DNA of 64,000 bases from Phyllobacterium myrsinacearum (GCF_014138285.1 NZ_JACGXN010000001.1:1043314-1107313), one strand, 5' to 3'; positions 1 through 9,138 are shown, counted from the stretch's first letter. Program-made: numbers and translations. Notes: generated by a model from the letters alone, not told the origin.

Positions 1-231
1 CGATCCGCCATAGCCGATTTCAACGGCATCAAGAACGGCAACGCTTGTACCCGTTTCGGCCAGGTGCAGAGCCGCGGAAAGTCCGGTAAAGCCGGCGCCG
101 ATCACGGCGACATCAACGGAAATATTGCCATCCAGCTTTCGCGTTGCAGGTGCCGGCGGCGCCGTCTTTTCCCAGAGTCCGTGGGAGCGTTCATCATTCA
201 GCATGGGGTCACCGTTAGGTCGGTCCGGCAT
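1..231 (-). CDS. FAD-dependent oxidoreductase, N-terminus (likely AmaA L-pipecolate oxidase), partial
   Basis: The first 77 codons are visible; the gene runs off the left edge. After a 33-residue leader comes a textbook Rossmann dinucleotide-binding strand (DVAVIGAGFTGLSAALHLA) followed by the strand-end acidic residue in VAVLDA, as in DAO-type flavoenzymes. A Leu-Trp-Glu segment just before the fold is common in the pipecolate / gamma-glutamylputrescine oxidase group. Two in-frame ATGs (231 and 204) could start it; 231 is preceded by a weak GGCGG. Its position beside a LysR regulator, HglS and AmaB suggests AmaA, which oxidises L-pipecolate to piperideine-6-carboxylate. That specific assignment is inference from neighbours; a putrescine-pathway oxidase is the main alternative. 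Confidence 0.75.
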   Translation of the reverse strand, partial: MPDRPNGDPMLNDERSHGLWEKTAPPAPATRKLDGNISVDVAVIGAGFTGLSAALHLAETGTSVAVLDAVEIGYGGS

Positions 232-336
232 CCGCCGGCAATCTTGCACAGACTCATCGTCCATTCTGCTTATAAGCCGCGTTTCCGGCAACGAAAGTGA
301 AATTCGTTGAACAGGTGATGCGCCGAGCGAATGACC

Positions 337-1245
337 TTACGACTGCCGTCCGCTGACCTGATCGGCGATCCAAGCAAAAAAGCTCTGAGCCATAAGATTC
401 TCTTTCTTGTGGTCCGGAACAACAAGGTAGTAGCTGTTCTCTGTCGTCAGCGGCTGGTCGAACAAAACCCGCAGACGACCTGACGCCAGTTCATGCTCGA
501 TGAGGTAACGCGGCACCAGGGCAAAACCGAGCCCGGCAAGCGCAGCTTCGATCACCATGGAAAAGTGTTCAAAACGATGCCCTTTGTAGGGACTGACCAC
601 CTCTGCCTGAACAGATTCAAACCAGTCAGCCCAGGCTTTTGGCCGCGTCGAAAGATGCAGGAGAGGTGCTGAATTCGCAAGCTCCGCCGGTGTCGCAACA
701 GGATTGGCTGACAGCAGTTCCGGGCTACCGACGGGAACAATCATTTCACTGCAGAGATATGTGCATGTGGCATGGGCCCACACAGGCTGACCATAGTGGA
801 TTGCAAGATCAAAGGGCTCTTCTTCGAAATCGAACGGCTGCGAACGCGACGCGACGCTCAGGGCCATATCCGGATAGCGTTTCAGAAAGTCCGGCAAACG
901 GGGCATCAGCCACCGACTGCCAAAGGTGGGCAGGGTCGCTATGCTTAGAGATGATGCCGACTGCGATGCGGCCATCGCCCGCAGCATGGTTTCTTCTGTG
1001 AGCCCCAGCAACCGTCGCACTTCAGGCAAAAACTTCTGCCCGGCATCGGATAGAACCACCCTCTGCCTGACCCGCTCGAAAAGCAGGACACCGATCTGGC
1101 TTTCAAGCTCACTCATCTGACGGCTGACAGCACTCTGCGTCAGGTTCAGCTCCTTTGCCGCCTGCGTGAAGCTGCCATGGCGGGCCGCGCACTCGAAGGT
1201 TTGCAGAATATCGATGTCCGGAATCAGACGGCGGCTCAACTTCAT
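337..1245 (-). CDS. LysR-type transcriptional regulator
   Basis: This 302-aa protein has an N-terminal winged helix-turn-helix (about residues 10-68, with the helix segment AAKELNLTQSAVSRQMSELE) followed by a periplasmic-binding-like effector domain. The opening 'F-E-C-A-A-R-H-G-S-F-T-Q-A-A' is typical of the GcvA-like branch. It is transcribed divergently from hglS across about 120 bp, the usual arrangement for a LysR protein that controls its divergent neighbour. It probably responds to a lysine-degradation intermediate and controls hglS-amaB and perhaps the upstream oxidase; that role is inferred. An imperfect dyad ATC..GAT at 1272-1292 lies in the shared promoter gap. Confidence 0.9.
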   Translation of the reverse strand: MKLSRRLIPDIDILQTFECAARHGSFTQAAKELNLTQSAVSRQMSELESQIGVLLFERVRQRVVLSDAGQKFLPEVRRLLGLTEETMLRAMAASQSASSLSIATLPTFGSRWLMPRLPDFLKRYPDMALSVASRSQPFDFEEEPFDLAIHYGQPVWAHATCTYLCSEMIVPVGSPELLSANPVATPAELANSAPLLHLSTRPKAWADWFESVQAEVVSPYKGHRFEHFSMVIEAALAGLGFALVPRYLIEHELASGRLRVLFDQPLTTENSYYLVVPDHKKENLMAQSFFAWIADQVSGRQS

Positions 1246-1366
1246 TCTTGTCTCGCATCAACCTAGTTAGAATCATCGCAATCTTTGACGATATCACCAC
1301 TCTATAATCCAGTTTGAGCATGACAGCGATAGTTTATGCTGTTGCAGCAACAAAGCGGAATTGAAC

Positions 1367-2773
1367 ATGATGAAATCAGGCACATTTACGTCATCCGACG
1401 TGATCAGGGCGTCCTTTTCGACCTCCATGTCATCCATGTACCGGACAGAGGTTCCCGCCTACGGCACACTCATGTCTCTGGTTGCCGAGGTGAACGGCAA
1501 GACACTGGCAACGTCCCCGGAACTGAAAGATCAGTTGCAGGAAACCGATACGCTCGACCGGATATCGGAAGAACGCCACGGCGCAATCCGCGTCGGCACC
1601 CCGGAAGAACTCTCCATGCTGCGCCGCGTTTTCGCTGTTATGGGCATGTATCCCGTCGGCTATTACGATTTGAGTGAAGCGGGCGTTCCCGTTCATTCCA
1701 CGGCTTTCCGTCCGGTCGATGACGAAGCACTGAAGATCAACCCTTTTCGTGTGTTCACATCGCTGCTGCGCCTCAACCTGATCGGCGACGCAGGATTGCG
1801 CAAAAAGGCACGCACCGTTCTTGCCGCCCGCCAGATTTTCACCGACAGGGCCATTGCGCTTGTTGAAAAGGCTGAAGCGCAGGGCGGCCTTGATTCCGGC
1901 GATGCGGAAACCTTCGTTCAGGAGATTCTCGAGACATTTCGCTGGCACCACCAGGCGAGCGTCAGCAGTGCACTTTATCAACGCTTGCATGATGCCCACC
2001 GGCTCATTGCCGATGTCGTTTCCTTCAAGGGTCCGCACATCAACCACCTTACACCACGCACCCTTGATATTGATGCGGTGCAGGACCTGATGCCCGAACA
2101 GGGTATCTCGCCGAAAGCCGTCATCGAAGGCCCGCCGACGCGTGCCTGCCCCATCCTTCTGCGCCAGACATCCTTCAAGGCGCTGGAAGAGAATGTATCT
2201 TTCCAAAATCCTGATGGCACTTGGGAGACCGGATCGCACACCGCACGCTTCGGCGAAATCGAACAACGCGGCATTGCCCTGACACCAAAAGGCCGGGCTC
2301 TCTATGACCGGTTGCTGAGCGACACGCGCAAGATCATCCGTCCGGCAGCGGATGGGTCCAACGCACAGACCTATATCACTGCCTTGACGGAGACGTTCAA
2401 GGCGTTTCCGGACAGCTGGGCGGATATTCGCCGTGAAAATCTCGGCTATTTCCGCTATTCGGTCGTTGAAAGTTTTGCAGGCCGCATGACCACGCGCGAG
2501 GCATCGGATATCGAAGCGTTGATCGCCCTTGGTGCCGTGCGGTTCGACCCTATCGTCTACGAGGATTTTCTTCCAGTCAGCGCTGCGGGCATTTTCCAGT
2601 CCAACCTTGGTGATGAGGCCAGCCAGAAGTTTGTCGCCAGTCCCAGCCAGCGCGAGTTCGAGAATGATCTCGGCACTTCGGTCCTCGACGAGTTTGCCCA
2701 TTATGCCGGGCTCGAAAAGGCCTCCATCCAACAATGCCTGCAAATACTGCGCCCCGCAGCACTTGCAAGTTGA
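1367..2773 (+). CDS. hglS: 2-oxoadipate dioxygenase/decarboxylase (HglS/YdcJ, DUF1338)
   Basis: This 468-aa, Fe(II)-dependent enzyme of the DUF1338 family converts 2-oxoadipate to D-2-hydroxyglutarate in lysine catabolism. Family hallmarks are visible: HGAIRVGT (about residue 71, the metal-ligand His plus substrate Arg), GVPVHSTAFRP (about 107), KGPHINHLTPRTLDID (second metal His) and ARFGEIEQRG (metal Glu). The length matches the family (about 460 aa). Start: ATG at 1367 is preceded by GCGGAA at good spacing; an ATG at 1370 and a TTG at 1361 are alternatives. The gene lies 88 bp upstream of amaB in the same direction, so the two are probably co-transcribed. A 437-codon open frame on the opposite strand is a coding shadow. 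Confidence 0.93.
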   Translation: MMKSGTFTSSDVIRASFSTSMSSMYRTEVPAYGTLMSLVAEVNGKTLATSPELKDQLQETDTLDRISEERHGAIRVGTPEELSMLRRVFAVMGMYPVGYYDLSEAGVPVHSTAFRPVDDEALKINPFRVFTSLLRLNLIGDAGLRKKARTVLAARQIFTDRAIALVEKAEAQGGLDSGDAETFVQEILETFRWHHQASVSSALYQRLHDAHRLIADVVSFKGPHINHLTPRTLDIDAVQDLMPEQGISPKAVIEGPPTRACPILLRQTSFKALEENVSFQNPDGTWETGSHTARFGEIEQRGIALTPKGRALYDRLLSDTRKIIRPAADGSNAQTYITALTETFKAFPDSWADIRRENLGYFRYSVVESFAGRMTTREASDIEALIALGAVRFDPIVYEDFLPVSAAGIFQSNLGDEASQKFVASPSQREFENDLGTSVLDEFAHYAGLEKASIQQCLQILRPAALAS

Positions 2774-2861
2774 ACACTCATTTGACCTTATTGCGGCCTC
2801 TCCGGCAAAAGTCCGGCGCTCACCGCACGGTCAGACAAAAGATATGTAAAGGGAAGGCAAA

Positions 2862-4373
2862 ATGACGATTGCTCAAGACGTAAAAACGCTGCTCGGAAAG
2901 CTTGGCGTGGCAGAAGCCGCTTATACCGCCGGAACAATGGCTTCCTACAGCCCGGTCACCGGCGAAAAGATCGCCGATATCGCCATTCATTCGGCTGCTG
3001 ACACAGCCAAGGCTATTGAACAGGCCGATGCTGCGTTCCGCGAATGGCGCCTTGTTCCGGCACCGAAGCGTGGCGAACTCGTTCGCCTCTTTGGCGAAGA
3101 ACTGCGCGCGCTGAAGGCTGAACTCGGTCGTCTCGTCTCGATTGAGGCCGGAAAGATACCTTCGGAAGGTCTCGGCGAAGTGCAGGAAATGATCGACATC
3201 TGCGATTTCGCGGTCGGCCTCTCCCGCCAGCTTTACGGCCTGACCATTGCGACGGAACGCCCCGGACATCGCATGATGGAAACCTGGCATCCGCTCGGCG
3301 TCGTCGGCGTTATCTCCGCCTTCAACTTCCCGGTTGCTGTCTGGTCATGGAATACAGCTCTTGCCCTCGTCTGCGGCAATGCTGTTGTCTGGAAGCCATC
3401 GGAGAAGACACCCCTCACCGCGCTCGCCTGCCAGGCCATCTTTGACCGCGCAGTTGCACGCTTTGGTGACGTGCCGGCTGGTCTGACCAGGACATTGATG
3501 GGCGACCGGACAATCGGCGAAGCTCTGGTCGATCATCCGAAGGTTGCACTTGTGTCGGCAACCGGTTCAACCCGTATGGGCCGAGAAGTCGGCCCTCGGC
3601 TGGCCAAACGTTTCGCCCGCTCGATCCTCGAGCTTGGCGGCAACAATGCCGGCATCGTCTGCCCGTCCGCCGATCTCGACATGGCGCTGCGCGCCATCGC
3701 CTTCGGTGCCATGGGAACGGCGGGTCAGCGCTGCACCACCCTGCGCCGCCTCTTCGTGCACGAAAGCGTCTATGACACGCTCGTCCCGCGCCTGAAGAAA
3801 GCCTATGAGAGCGTTTCCGTCGGCAGCCCAATCGACACATCAGCTCTCGTCGGCCCGTTGATCGACAAGGCGGCCTTCGACAACATGCAGAAATCCGTTG
3901 GAGAAGCCGTTGCCCATGGCGGCAAGGTAACCGGTGGCGCCCGGGTCGATACATCACATCCGAACGCCTATTACGTTCGCCCTGCCCTCATCGAGATGCC
4001 GAAGCAGGCTGGCCCGGTGACGGAAGAGACCTTTGCGCCAATCCTCTACGTGATGAAGTACAGTGATTTCGACAAGGCAATTGCCGATCACAACGCGGTC
4101 GGTGCCGGCCTGTCTTCTTCCATCTTCACACTGGACCTGCAGGAAGCGGAACGCTTCCTCAGCGCGGATGGATCGGACTGCGGCATTGCCAATGTCAATA
4201 TCGGTACCTCAGGTGCTGAAATCGGCGGTGCTTTCGGCGGTGAAAAGGAAACGGGCGGCGGCCGTGAATCCGGTTCGGATGCCTGGAAGGCCTACATGCG
4301 CCGCGCTACGAATACGGTCAATTATTCCAAGGCCCTGCCTTTGGCGCAGGGTGTATCCTTCGATATTGATTGA
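2862..4373 (+). CDS. amaB: Aldehyde dehydrogenase, AmaB/ALDH7 type (alpha-aminoadipic semialdehyde dehydrogenase)
   Basis: This 503-aa NAD(P)-dependent aldehyde dehydrogenase resembles human ALDH7A1 (antiquitin) and Pseudomonas AmaB, which oxidise 2-aminoadipate semialdehyde (piperideine-6-carboxylate) to 2-aminoadipate. Visible motifs are VISAFNFPVAVWSWN (Asn of the oxyanion hole), WKPSEKTPLTA (cofactor site), ILELGGNNAG with the general-base Glu near 257, and GTAGQRCTTLRR with the nucleophile Cys near 290. The C-terminal GGAFGGEKETGGGRESGSD is characteristic of ALDH7. GGAAGG-like RBS (GGGAAGGC) lies just upstream of the ATG. With HglS it forms consecutive blocks of the pipecolate/2-aminoadipate route; a strong hairpin terminator follows. 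Confidence 0.93.
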   Translation: MTIAQDVKTLLGKLGVAEAAYTAGTMASYSPVTGEKIADIAIHSAADTAKAIEQADAAFREWRLVPAPKRGELVRLFGEELRALKAELGRLVSIEAGKIPSEGLGEVQEMIDICDFAVGLSRQLYGLTIATERPGHRMMETWHPLGVVGVISAFNFPVAVWSWNTALALVCGNAVVWKPSEKTPLTALACQAIFDRAVARFGDVPAGLTRTLMGDRTIGEALVDHPKVALVSATGSTRMGREVGPRLAKRFARSILELGGNNAGIVCPSADLDMALRAIAFGAMGTAGQRCTTLRRLFVHESVYDTLVPRLKKAYESVSVGSPIDTSALVGPLIDKAAFDNMQKSVGEAVAHGGKVTGGARVDTSHPNAYYVRPALIEMPKQAGPVTEETFAPILYVMKYSDFDKAIADHNAVGAGLSSSIFTLDLQEAERFLSADGSDCGIANVNIGTSGAEIGGAFGGEKETGGGRESGSDAWKAYMRRATNTVNYSKALPLAQGVSFDID

Positions 4374-4395
4374 CGCCTGAATGCCTCAACCACAG

Positions 4396-4424
4396 CCCCG
4401 GTCTTCCCAGACCGGGGTTTTTTA
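4396..4424 (+). terminator. Rho-independent terminator after amaB
   Basis: A 9-bp perfect GC-rich stem (4396-4404 with 4409-4417), a 4-nt loop and a run of six T from 4418. It lies 23 bp after the amaB stop and should end the hglS-amaB transcript. Confidence 0.9.
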
Positions 4425-4674
4425 TTTGCCTGGTCGCCATGCCCAGCATCCGATGGGCGATATGTACATGATTAAAATTTTATACTTTAACAAAACCCGG
4501 TCACTCCAGTTTGCATAAATCCTTCTGTGAGTTGTTTTATCTTTGTTTACTGCATTCTCATCCTTACGCTTCCAACACTGCTTAAAACTGCAAATAAATA
4601 TCCTCTTAAGTCCGGCTTAAGACAACAACCGACAAAGTTATCGAAGAAAATAATGCAAGACGGGGAGCAGAAAT

Positions 4675-7062
4675 ATGCTGACAGTGTACAATTGTATCGT
4701 CAATGAGCATGATGTCAGGCTCGTTTTTCTTGCGGCAGCCATCTGTATCTTTTCTTGCCTGACTGCCGTTGATCTTCTTCGACATGCGCGACACTCGCCA
4801 CACCAGACAATCTGGCTGTGTGTTTCGGCGGCCTCATGCGGATTCGGTATCTGGGCCACGCATTTCATCGCCATGATGGCGTTTTCACCGGGGTTGCCCA
4901 ACGGCTATAATGGGCTGCAAACCATTCTGTCGCTGCTCATCGCAATCGCCGTAACCGGTCTTGGTGCATACACTGCCATTACAGCCAAGTGGCAAAATGC
5001 CGACCTTGCAGGCGGAGCCATCATGGGTGTGGGCATAGCCGCCATGCATTTTACCGGCATGCTTGCCTTTGAAGTGGAAGGCAGGATCACCTGGGATCCG
5101 ACGTTCGTAGCTGTTGCCATAGGTGTTGGTGTGATTCTTGGCGCATTTGCTCTCCGCCTTGCGCTCTCGCCAGCTGAAGACAAAACCCGTCACGCAGCTG
5201 CCGGCCTGCTGACCCTGGCAATCTGCGGTCATCATTTCATTGCAATGAGCGCTGTATCCATCACGCCGGATTCTTCGATCCTCATTTCCGATAACGCCAT
5301 TCCCGCCAATTTCGTGGCTGTAACGGTGGCATTGGTGAGCACACTTATCCTTGTTGCCAGCTCAATCGCGCTGACCATCGACGTACGCAACCGGCGGTAC
5401 AGGCTTGAATTGCAGCGCATGCACAAACTCGTCAATGCAGCAGTCGAAGGATTGGTCATCTGCGACGGCGAGACGATTGTGACAGCCAATGAAAGTTTCT
5501 GCACTCTGGCGAACATGGACAATTCAAAGCTCACAGGCGGCTCCATCGCTGCCTTCCTGCCTGACGCCAGACTGCGCGCAAAGCTGCTGAGCGACCAGAA
5601 CGAGTTGGTGGAAACAACCCTTACCGGAGAAAACGGTGATCCCATTCCGGTCGAACTGATAGCCCATACTATCGATTTTAACGGCAAATGGCACAGAGCT
5701 GTTGCAGTCCGCGATCTGCGCTCACGCAAGGAAGCCGAAGCCCACATCAATTATCTGGCCCATCATGACGCGTTAACCGGGTTGCCCAACCGCCGCAATT
5801 TCAATGCCCGGCTTGATCAGCTTATCGCCACCGCCACTGGCGATGACGAGGCTTATCTCGCGTTGTTCTGTCTTGATCTCGACCGGTTCAAGGAAGTGAA
5901 CGACTTGTTCGGACACGCCGCCGGTGACGATATCCTGCAGCGGGTTTCGAGCGCCATCACCAAGCTTCTTGGCAAAGATGAGACGCTGGCGCGCCTTGGC
6001 GGTGACGAGTTTGCCATCATCGTGCCGGGCCTTGTCACACCGACCGCCGCGAGCCGCCTCGCCGACAAAATTCTGGAAGCACTCCAGTCCGAGAACCTGA
6101 ACTCCCCCATCGGCTTCCTGATTTCCACAAGCATCGGGATCGCCATCTTTCCGGTGGACGCCGGTGATCGCGAGACATTGCTCAATCAGGCTGACACCGC
6201 CCTGTATCAGGCGAAGGCAGAAGGCCGGAACACCTATCGCTTCTTTGAAGCCAAGATGGGCGCGGAGGCAAGAGAACGCCGTATGATCGAACATGACTTG
6301 CGCAATGCCTTGCCGCGCAATGAGCTGAGGCTCGTCTATCAGCCGCAAATGCGAATGGATACGGGTGCCGTTACCGGTTTCGAAGCCCTTATGCGCTGGC
6401 ACAATCCACGCCTGGGCGAGATCTCGCCAACGGTTTTCATCCCTATCGCAGAAGAGAGTGGCGTGATTTTGCAACTCGGCGAATGGGCTCTGCGCGAAGC
6501 GTGCCGGGAGGCTGCCAGCTGGGAGAAACCCCTGTCCATTGCGGTCAACGTGTCCGCGGTGCAACTCTATAGCCACGATTTCCCGCAACGCGTGCACAGT
6601 GCCTTGCTTCATACTGGTTTACCGGCGCACCGGCTCGAACTCGAGATAACAGAGACTGCCCTGATCAAGGATACGAACCGCGCTCTCACCACCCTTCGAC
6701 AGCTAAAGGCATTAGGCGTGCGCATTGCGATGGATGATTTCGGTACGGGCTACTCGTCACTGTCGAATGTCCGCGCCTTCCCGTTCGATATGATCAAGAT
6801 TGATCGCTCCTTCATCAAATCCGTAGACAAGAACGAGCAGGCCGCTGCCATCGTTAAGGCTGTATTGGGCCTTGGCCGAGGTCTCGGCATGCCCGTTCTT
6901 GCCGAAGGCATTGAAACTCCGGATGAGCTGGAATTCCTCATGGGGGAATCATGCAGTGCCGGACAAGGTTTTTATCTCGGCATGCCAAGTCCCATGGAGA
7001 GCTTCCGTCACCTTATCAGTGACGACGCCCCGTCCACCGCCAAGAAACTCATTGCACTATAA
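4675..7062 (+). CDS. MHYT-PAS-GGDEF-EAL c-di-GMP turnover protein
   Basis: This 795-aa membrane signalling enzyme has several parts. Residues about 1-225 form an MHYT sensor with seven membrane segments and three MHYT-like motifs (ATHFIAMMAF, MHFTGMLAF, HHFIAMSAV). A PAS-like domain follows (about 235-345), then a GGDEF diguanylate cyclase domain with an intact GGDEF near 442-446, then an EAL phosphodiesterase domain (EALMRW near 570, ETAL, DDFGTGYSSL, KIDRSFI, AEGIET). Both catalytic signatures are intact, so it may make and degrade c-di-GMP. The RxxD inhibitory site before GGDEF is replaced by LGKD, so product inhibition may be absent. MHYT domains have been proposed to bind copper or sense gases; the signal here is unknown. 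It is monocistronic with its own terminator. Confidence 0.95.
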   Translation: MLTVYNCIVNEHDVRLVFLAAAICIFSCLTAVDLLRHARHSPHQTIWLCVSAASCGFGIWATHFIAMMAFSPGLPNGYNGLQTILSLLIAIAVTGLGAYTAITAKWQNADLAGGAIMGVGIAAMHFTGMLAFEVEGRITWDPTFVAVAIGVGVILGAFALRLALSPAEDKTRHAAAGLLTLAICGHHFIAMSAVSITPDSSILISDNAIPANFVAVTVALVSTLILVASSIALTIDVRNRRYRLELQRMHKLVNAAVEGLVICDGETIVTANESFCTLANMDNSKLTGGSIAAFLPDARLRAKLLSDQNELVETTLTGENGDPIPVELIAHTIDFNGKWHRAVAVRDLRSRKEAEAHINYLAHHDALTGLPNRRNFNARLDQLIATATGDDEAYLALFCLDLDRFKEVNDLFGHAAGDDILQRVSSAITKLLGKDETLARLGGDEFAIIVPGLVTPTAASRLADKILEALQSENLNSPIGFLISTSIGIAIFPVDAGDRETLLNQADTALYQAKAEGRNTYRFFEAKMGAEARERRMIEHDLRNALPRNELRLVYQPQMRMDTGAVTGFEALMRWHNPRLGEISPTVFIPIAEESGVILQLGEWALREACREAASWEKPLSIAVNVSAVQLYSHDFPQRVHSALLHTGLPAHRLELEITETALIKDTNRALTTLRQLKALGVRIAMDDFGTGYSSLSNVRAFPFDMIKIDRSFIKSVDKNEQAAAIVKAVLGLGRGLGMPVLAEGIETPDELEFLMGESCSAGQGFYLGMPSPMESFRHLISDDAPSTAKKLIAL

Positions 7063-7072
7063 ATGTTTGTTC

Positions 7073-7102
7073 AAGCGGCTCCTTGCAGGGAGCCGCTTTT
7101 TT
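7073..7102 (+). terminator. Rho-independent terminator after the GGDEF-EAL gene
   Basis: A 10-bp stem (7073-7082 with 7089-7098), a 6-nt loop and a T run ending near 7102. It lies 10 bp past the stop codon. Confidence 0.9.
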
Positions 7103-7316
7103 GCTTGGCCACAGAGAGCCTTTGCGCGAATGAAACATTCATTTATAGAGCGTATTCATATACTTAGATGCCATTGCCCCATTTTAGAAACACTATAGAA
7201 ACAAAACGTCACATCTCAGAAATACTGCCGAAACAAAGCCACCAGATAAAGAGCAAGTAAAATAATTTTGTATTCTCATATCGATTCGGAATACATTTCT
7301 TTTCTTGCAGGCGGCC

Positions 7317-7610
7317 GTGATAAATATTTCAAACTTGCAAACAATACTCCTAGCCGGAGCAATATTGTCTTCCGGCGCGTACGGCGTATCGGCTGAAGAA
7401 CGGCCACCTTCGCGCAAAGAACTTTGCGCGAAATTCCAGACACAAGTTCACCAAGCAATCATCGAGCACGCCGAGGTTCCCCGGGCAGCCAAGGCGAAAT
7501 CACTGCAGAAAAAAGCGATCCGATTTTGTGCCAGCGACAAGCAGGCGCAAGGTATCAGGACCTTTGCAAAGGCATTGAAACTGCTCGGTGTGCAACCAGT
7601 CAATAATTGA
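7317..7610 (+). CDS. Small secreted protein of unknown function
   Basis: About 97 aa. The N-terminus is a hydrophobic leader (residues about 5-25) ending near an Ala-x-Ala-like site before EERPPSRKEL, so export is likely. The mature part is basic, mostly helical in character, and has two Cys (in KELCAKF and IRFCASD) that could form a disulfide. No ATG fits; GTG at 7317 and TTG at 7305 are both in frame and neither has a strong ribosome site, so the start is uncertain. The product family is not recognised. It lies about 40 bp upstream of the His-rich secreted protein in the same direction, and the two may be co-transcribed. The 200 bp before it are AT-rich with no other gene seen. Confidence 0.55.
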   Translation: MINISNLQTILLAGAILSSGAYGVSAEERPPSRKELCAKFQTQVHQAIIEHAEVPRAAKAKSLQKKAIRFCASDKQAQGIRTFAKALKLLGVQPVNN

Positions 7611-7651
7611 CAGTTGTATCACAAACGCCCCATCTGAGAGGAAACGACACC

Positions 7652-7831
7652 ATGAAAAAGTCACTCTATACAGCACTTGGCCTTGCAATTGCTCTTGCAT
7701 TCTCCGCACCGGTTCTTGCTGCCAGCAGCACGACCGCATCGGCAGCGCCCAGGCATCATCACGTTAAGCATCACATGAAGCATCATCGCCACCATGCAAA
7801 GCATCATCGTCATCATGCAAAGAAGATGTAA
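7652..7831 (+). CDS. Histidine-rich small secreted protein
   Basis: A 59-aa protein with a clean signal peptide (KK, hydrophobic core, cleavage near VLAAS) and a mature tail in which 13 of the last 26 residues are His, arranged as HH pairs separated by K/R/A/M. GAGAGGAAACG gives a good ribosome site before the ATG at 7652. Such tails bind Cu, Ni or Zn; a periplasmic metal buffer or chaperone role is inference from composition only. The neighbouring MHYT-domain protein belongs to a class proposed to bind copper, which makes a shared metal theme possible but unproven. Low-complexity His tails also occur in proteins with no known metal role. Confidence 0.7.
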   Translation: MKKSLYTALGLAIALAFSAPVLAASSTTASAAPRHHHVKHHMKHHRHHAKHHRHHAKKM

Positions 7832-7860
7832 TAGCAGGGCCTAAATCTGAACCATGTTGT

Positions 7861-7906
7861 AAAATGATGCTGGTCGGCGGACGCCGTTGATCGGCATCAT
7901 TTTTTG
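7861..7906. terminator. Hairpin terminator between the His-rich gene and virB6
   Basis: A stem of AAATGATGC with GCATCATTT encloses an inner GC-rich arm and is followed by TTTTTT on the plus strand. It lies between the convergent His-rich gene and the end of virB6. The minus-strand side has only a short T run, so it probably serves mainly the plus strand. Confidence 0.65.
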
Positions 7907-7955
7907 TTTCGATGCCATGAATTGGCGCGCTTTTCATATCAGGTAGGGAAGAAGA

Positions 7956-9134
7956 CTACCGGTTGCCGCTCTGCCGATTTATGGCAAGATTTCGATCCTG
8001 AATATCCCTTATCAACGTGTCGTTCATTTCGGACATGGATGACTGGCTGCCTTGGGGCGGGGCCTGCATTCCCGATGGGACCATGTTCAATCGCGTCGTT
8101 TTGCCGTTAGCCGTTCCACCATCACTTTTGCCATTGGCGAAAGACGTGGGCAACGCCCTCTCAACACCGCCTTGCAGCGCATCGCCAACCCATTTCTGTG
8201 CACCTCCGGCAATGCGCGCGCTCAACGGAACGATCTGGGCGAGAAGGAATAGCCCCGCAAAGCAGACCAAAACAAAAGGCGCAATTTCCCTGATGGTTGG
8301 GACCGCGCCGTGATCCGTGGATATTTTCAATGTGATCACGACATCTTTGATGATGATCATGAAAAAACTCAAAAACGCGTAGAAGAAAATCGGCACAAGC
8401 ATGGTCTGTATGGCGACAGTCAACCAGCCGGAGAAGAACCGTGACGCGCCTCGAAACAGAAGTGTCACGATGAAACCGGGGGCCAAAGCCAATACGATCC
8501 ATAGGGCCAGCTTTGAAAACAACATCAGAAAAATCGCGTATGCGACGAACAAGGCAGCGGCGATCCAAACAATGCCGGAATGCAAAGAAGACAGCAACAC
8601 ATCGTCCGGCATTCCCTTGTTGCCCACTGCGGATTTGGACGGGGGATTGGTATTGACTGCCGCCTGTTTTAGCACCGGATCTGGCGCAGCCTTATCTGGG
8701 AAAGGACTGGAAATCCGCGTCGAGGCCAACAGGGCGATTTGGTAGAAGTCATAGAGATCCCGCTCAACCGTCATTTGTGACATCGAGCCACGTCCCGTGT
8801 TTACGATGTTGTTCATCATGACGGAAGAGATGGCCATAGGAATCCCCGAGATGACACCGTACGCCAACGTTTGGATTGGTCCCCACCCTGTGGCAATTGA
8901 AAAGATAATGGCAATCCGCAAGAAGCGAAATGCGATGTCAACGACACTGCTTTCTCCCCTGCCTTGCCAAAAGCGGAAACCCCAGAAAACCAGATAGAGC
9001 ACCAGCAATCCGGACAGGAAAGGCGTAAGCTGACCGGCAAAGGCGCCATAGGTGGACGCCGTAAAGCTCTTGCCGAGACGGTCGATATTGTCCGACATGA
9101 GAGCGATGTAATTGGGCGCTTCCATCAAGGCCAT
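7956..9134 (-). CDS. virB6: Type IV secretion protein VirB6
   Basis: About 392 aa, a polytopic inner-membrane component of the VirB/D4-type channel. Several membrane segments are clear (LTPFLSGLLVLYLVFWGF; IVWIAAALFVAYAIFLMLF; LALWIVLALAPGFIVTLLF; IFFYAFLSFFMIIIKDVV; a last one in APFVLVCFAGLFLLAQIV). The TrbL/VirB6 signature region around the invariant Trp (SGWLTVAIQTM) is present. A soluble, Gly/Gln/Ser-rich C-terminal tail extends into the cytoplasm or periplasm. ATG at 9134 is preferred because it lies just after the lipoprotein stop; an upstream in-frame ATG at 9176 would overlap that gene. It is the last gene of the operon. Confidence 0.9.
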   Translation of the reverse strand: MALMEAPNYIALMSDNIDRLGKSFTASTYGAFAGQLTPFLSGLLVLYLVFWGFRFWQGRGESSVVDIAFRFLRIAIIFSIATGWGPIQTLAYGVISGIPMAISSVMMNNIVNTGRGSMSQMTVERDLYDFYQIALLASTRISSPFPDKAAPDPVLKQAAVNTNPPSKSAVGNKGMPDDVLLSSLHSGIVWIAAALFVAYAIFLMLFSKLALWIVLALAPGFIVTLLFRGASRFFSGWLTVAIQTMLVPIFFYAFLSFFMIIIKDVVITLKISTDHGAVPTIREIAPFVLVCFAGLFLLAQIVPLSARIAGGAQKWVGDALQGGVERALPTSFANGKSDGGTANGKTTRLNMVPSGMQAPPQGSQSSMSEMNDTLIRDIQDRNLAINRQSGNR

Positions 9135-9138
9135 GGTT

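Noticed and set aside
1430..2743. 437-codon open frame antisense to hglS
   Set aside because: It mirrors the whole hglS gene, whose family motifs are unambiguous; the antisense product has no recognisable domain and no ribosome site.
5773..6612. 279-codon frame antisense to the GGDEF-EAL gene
   Set aside because: Shadow of a conserved domain on the other strand.
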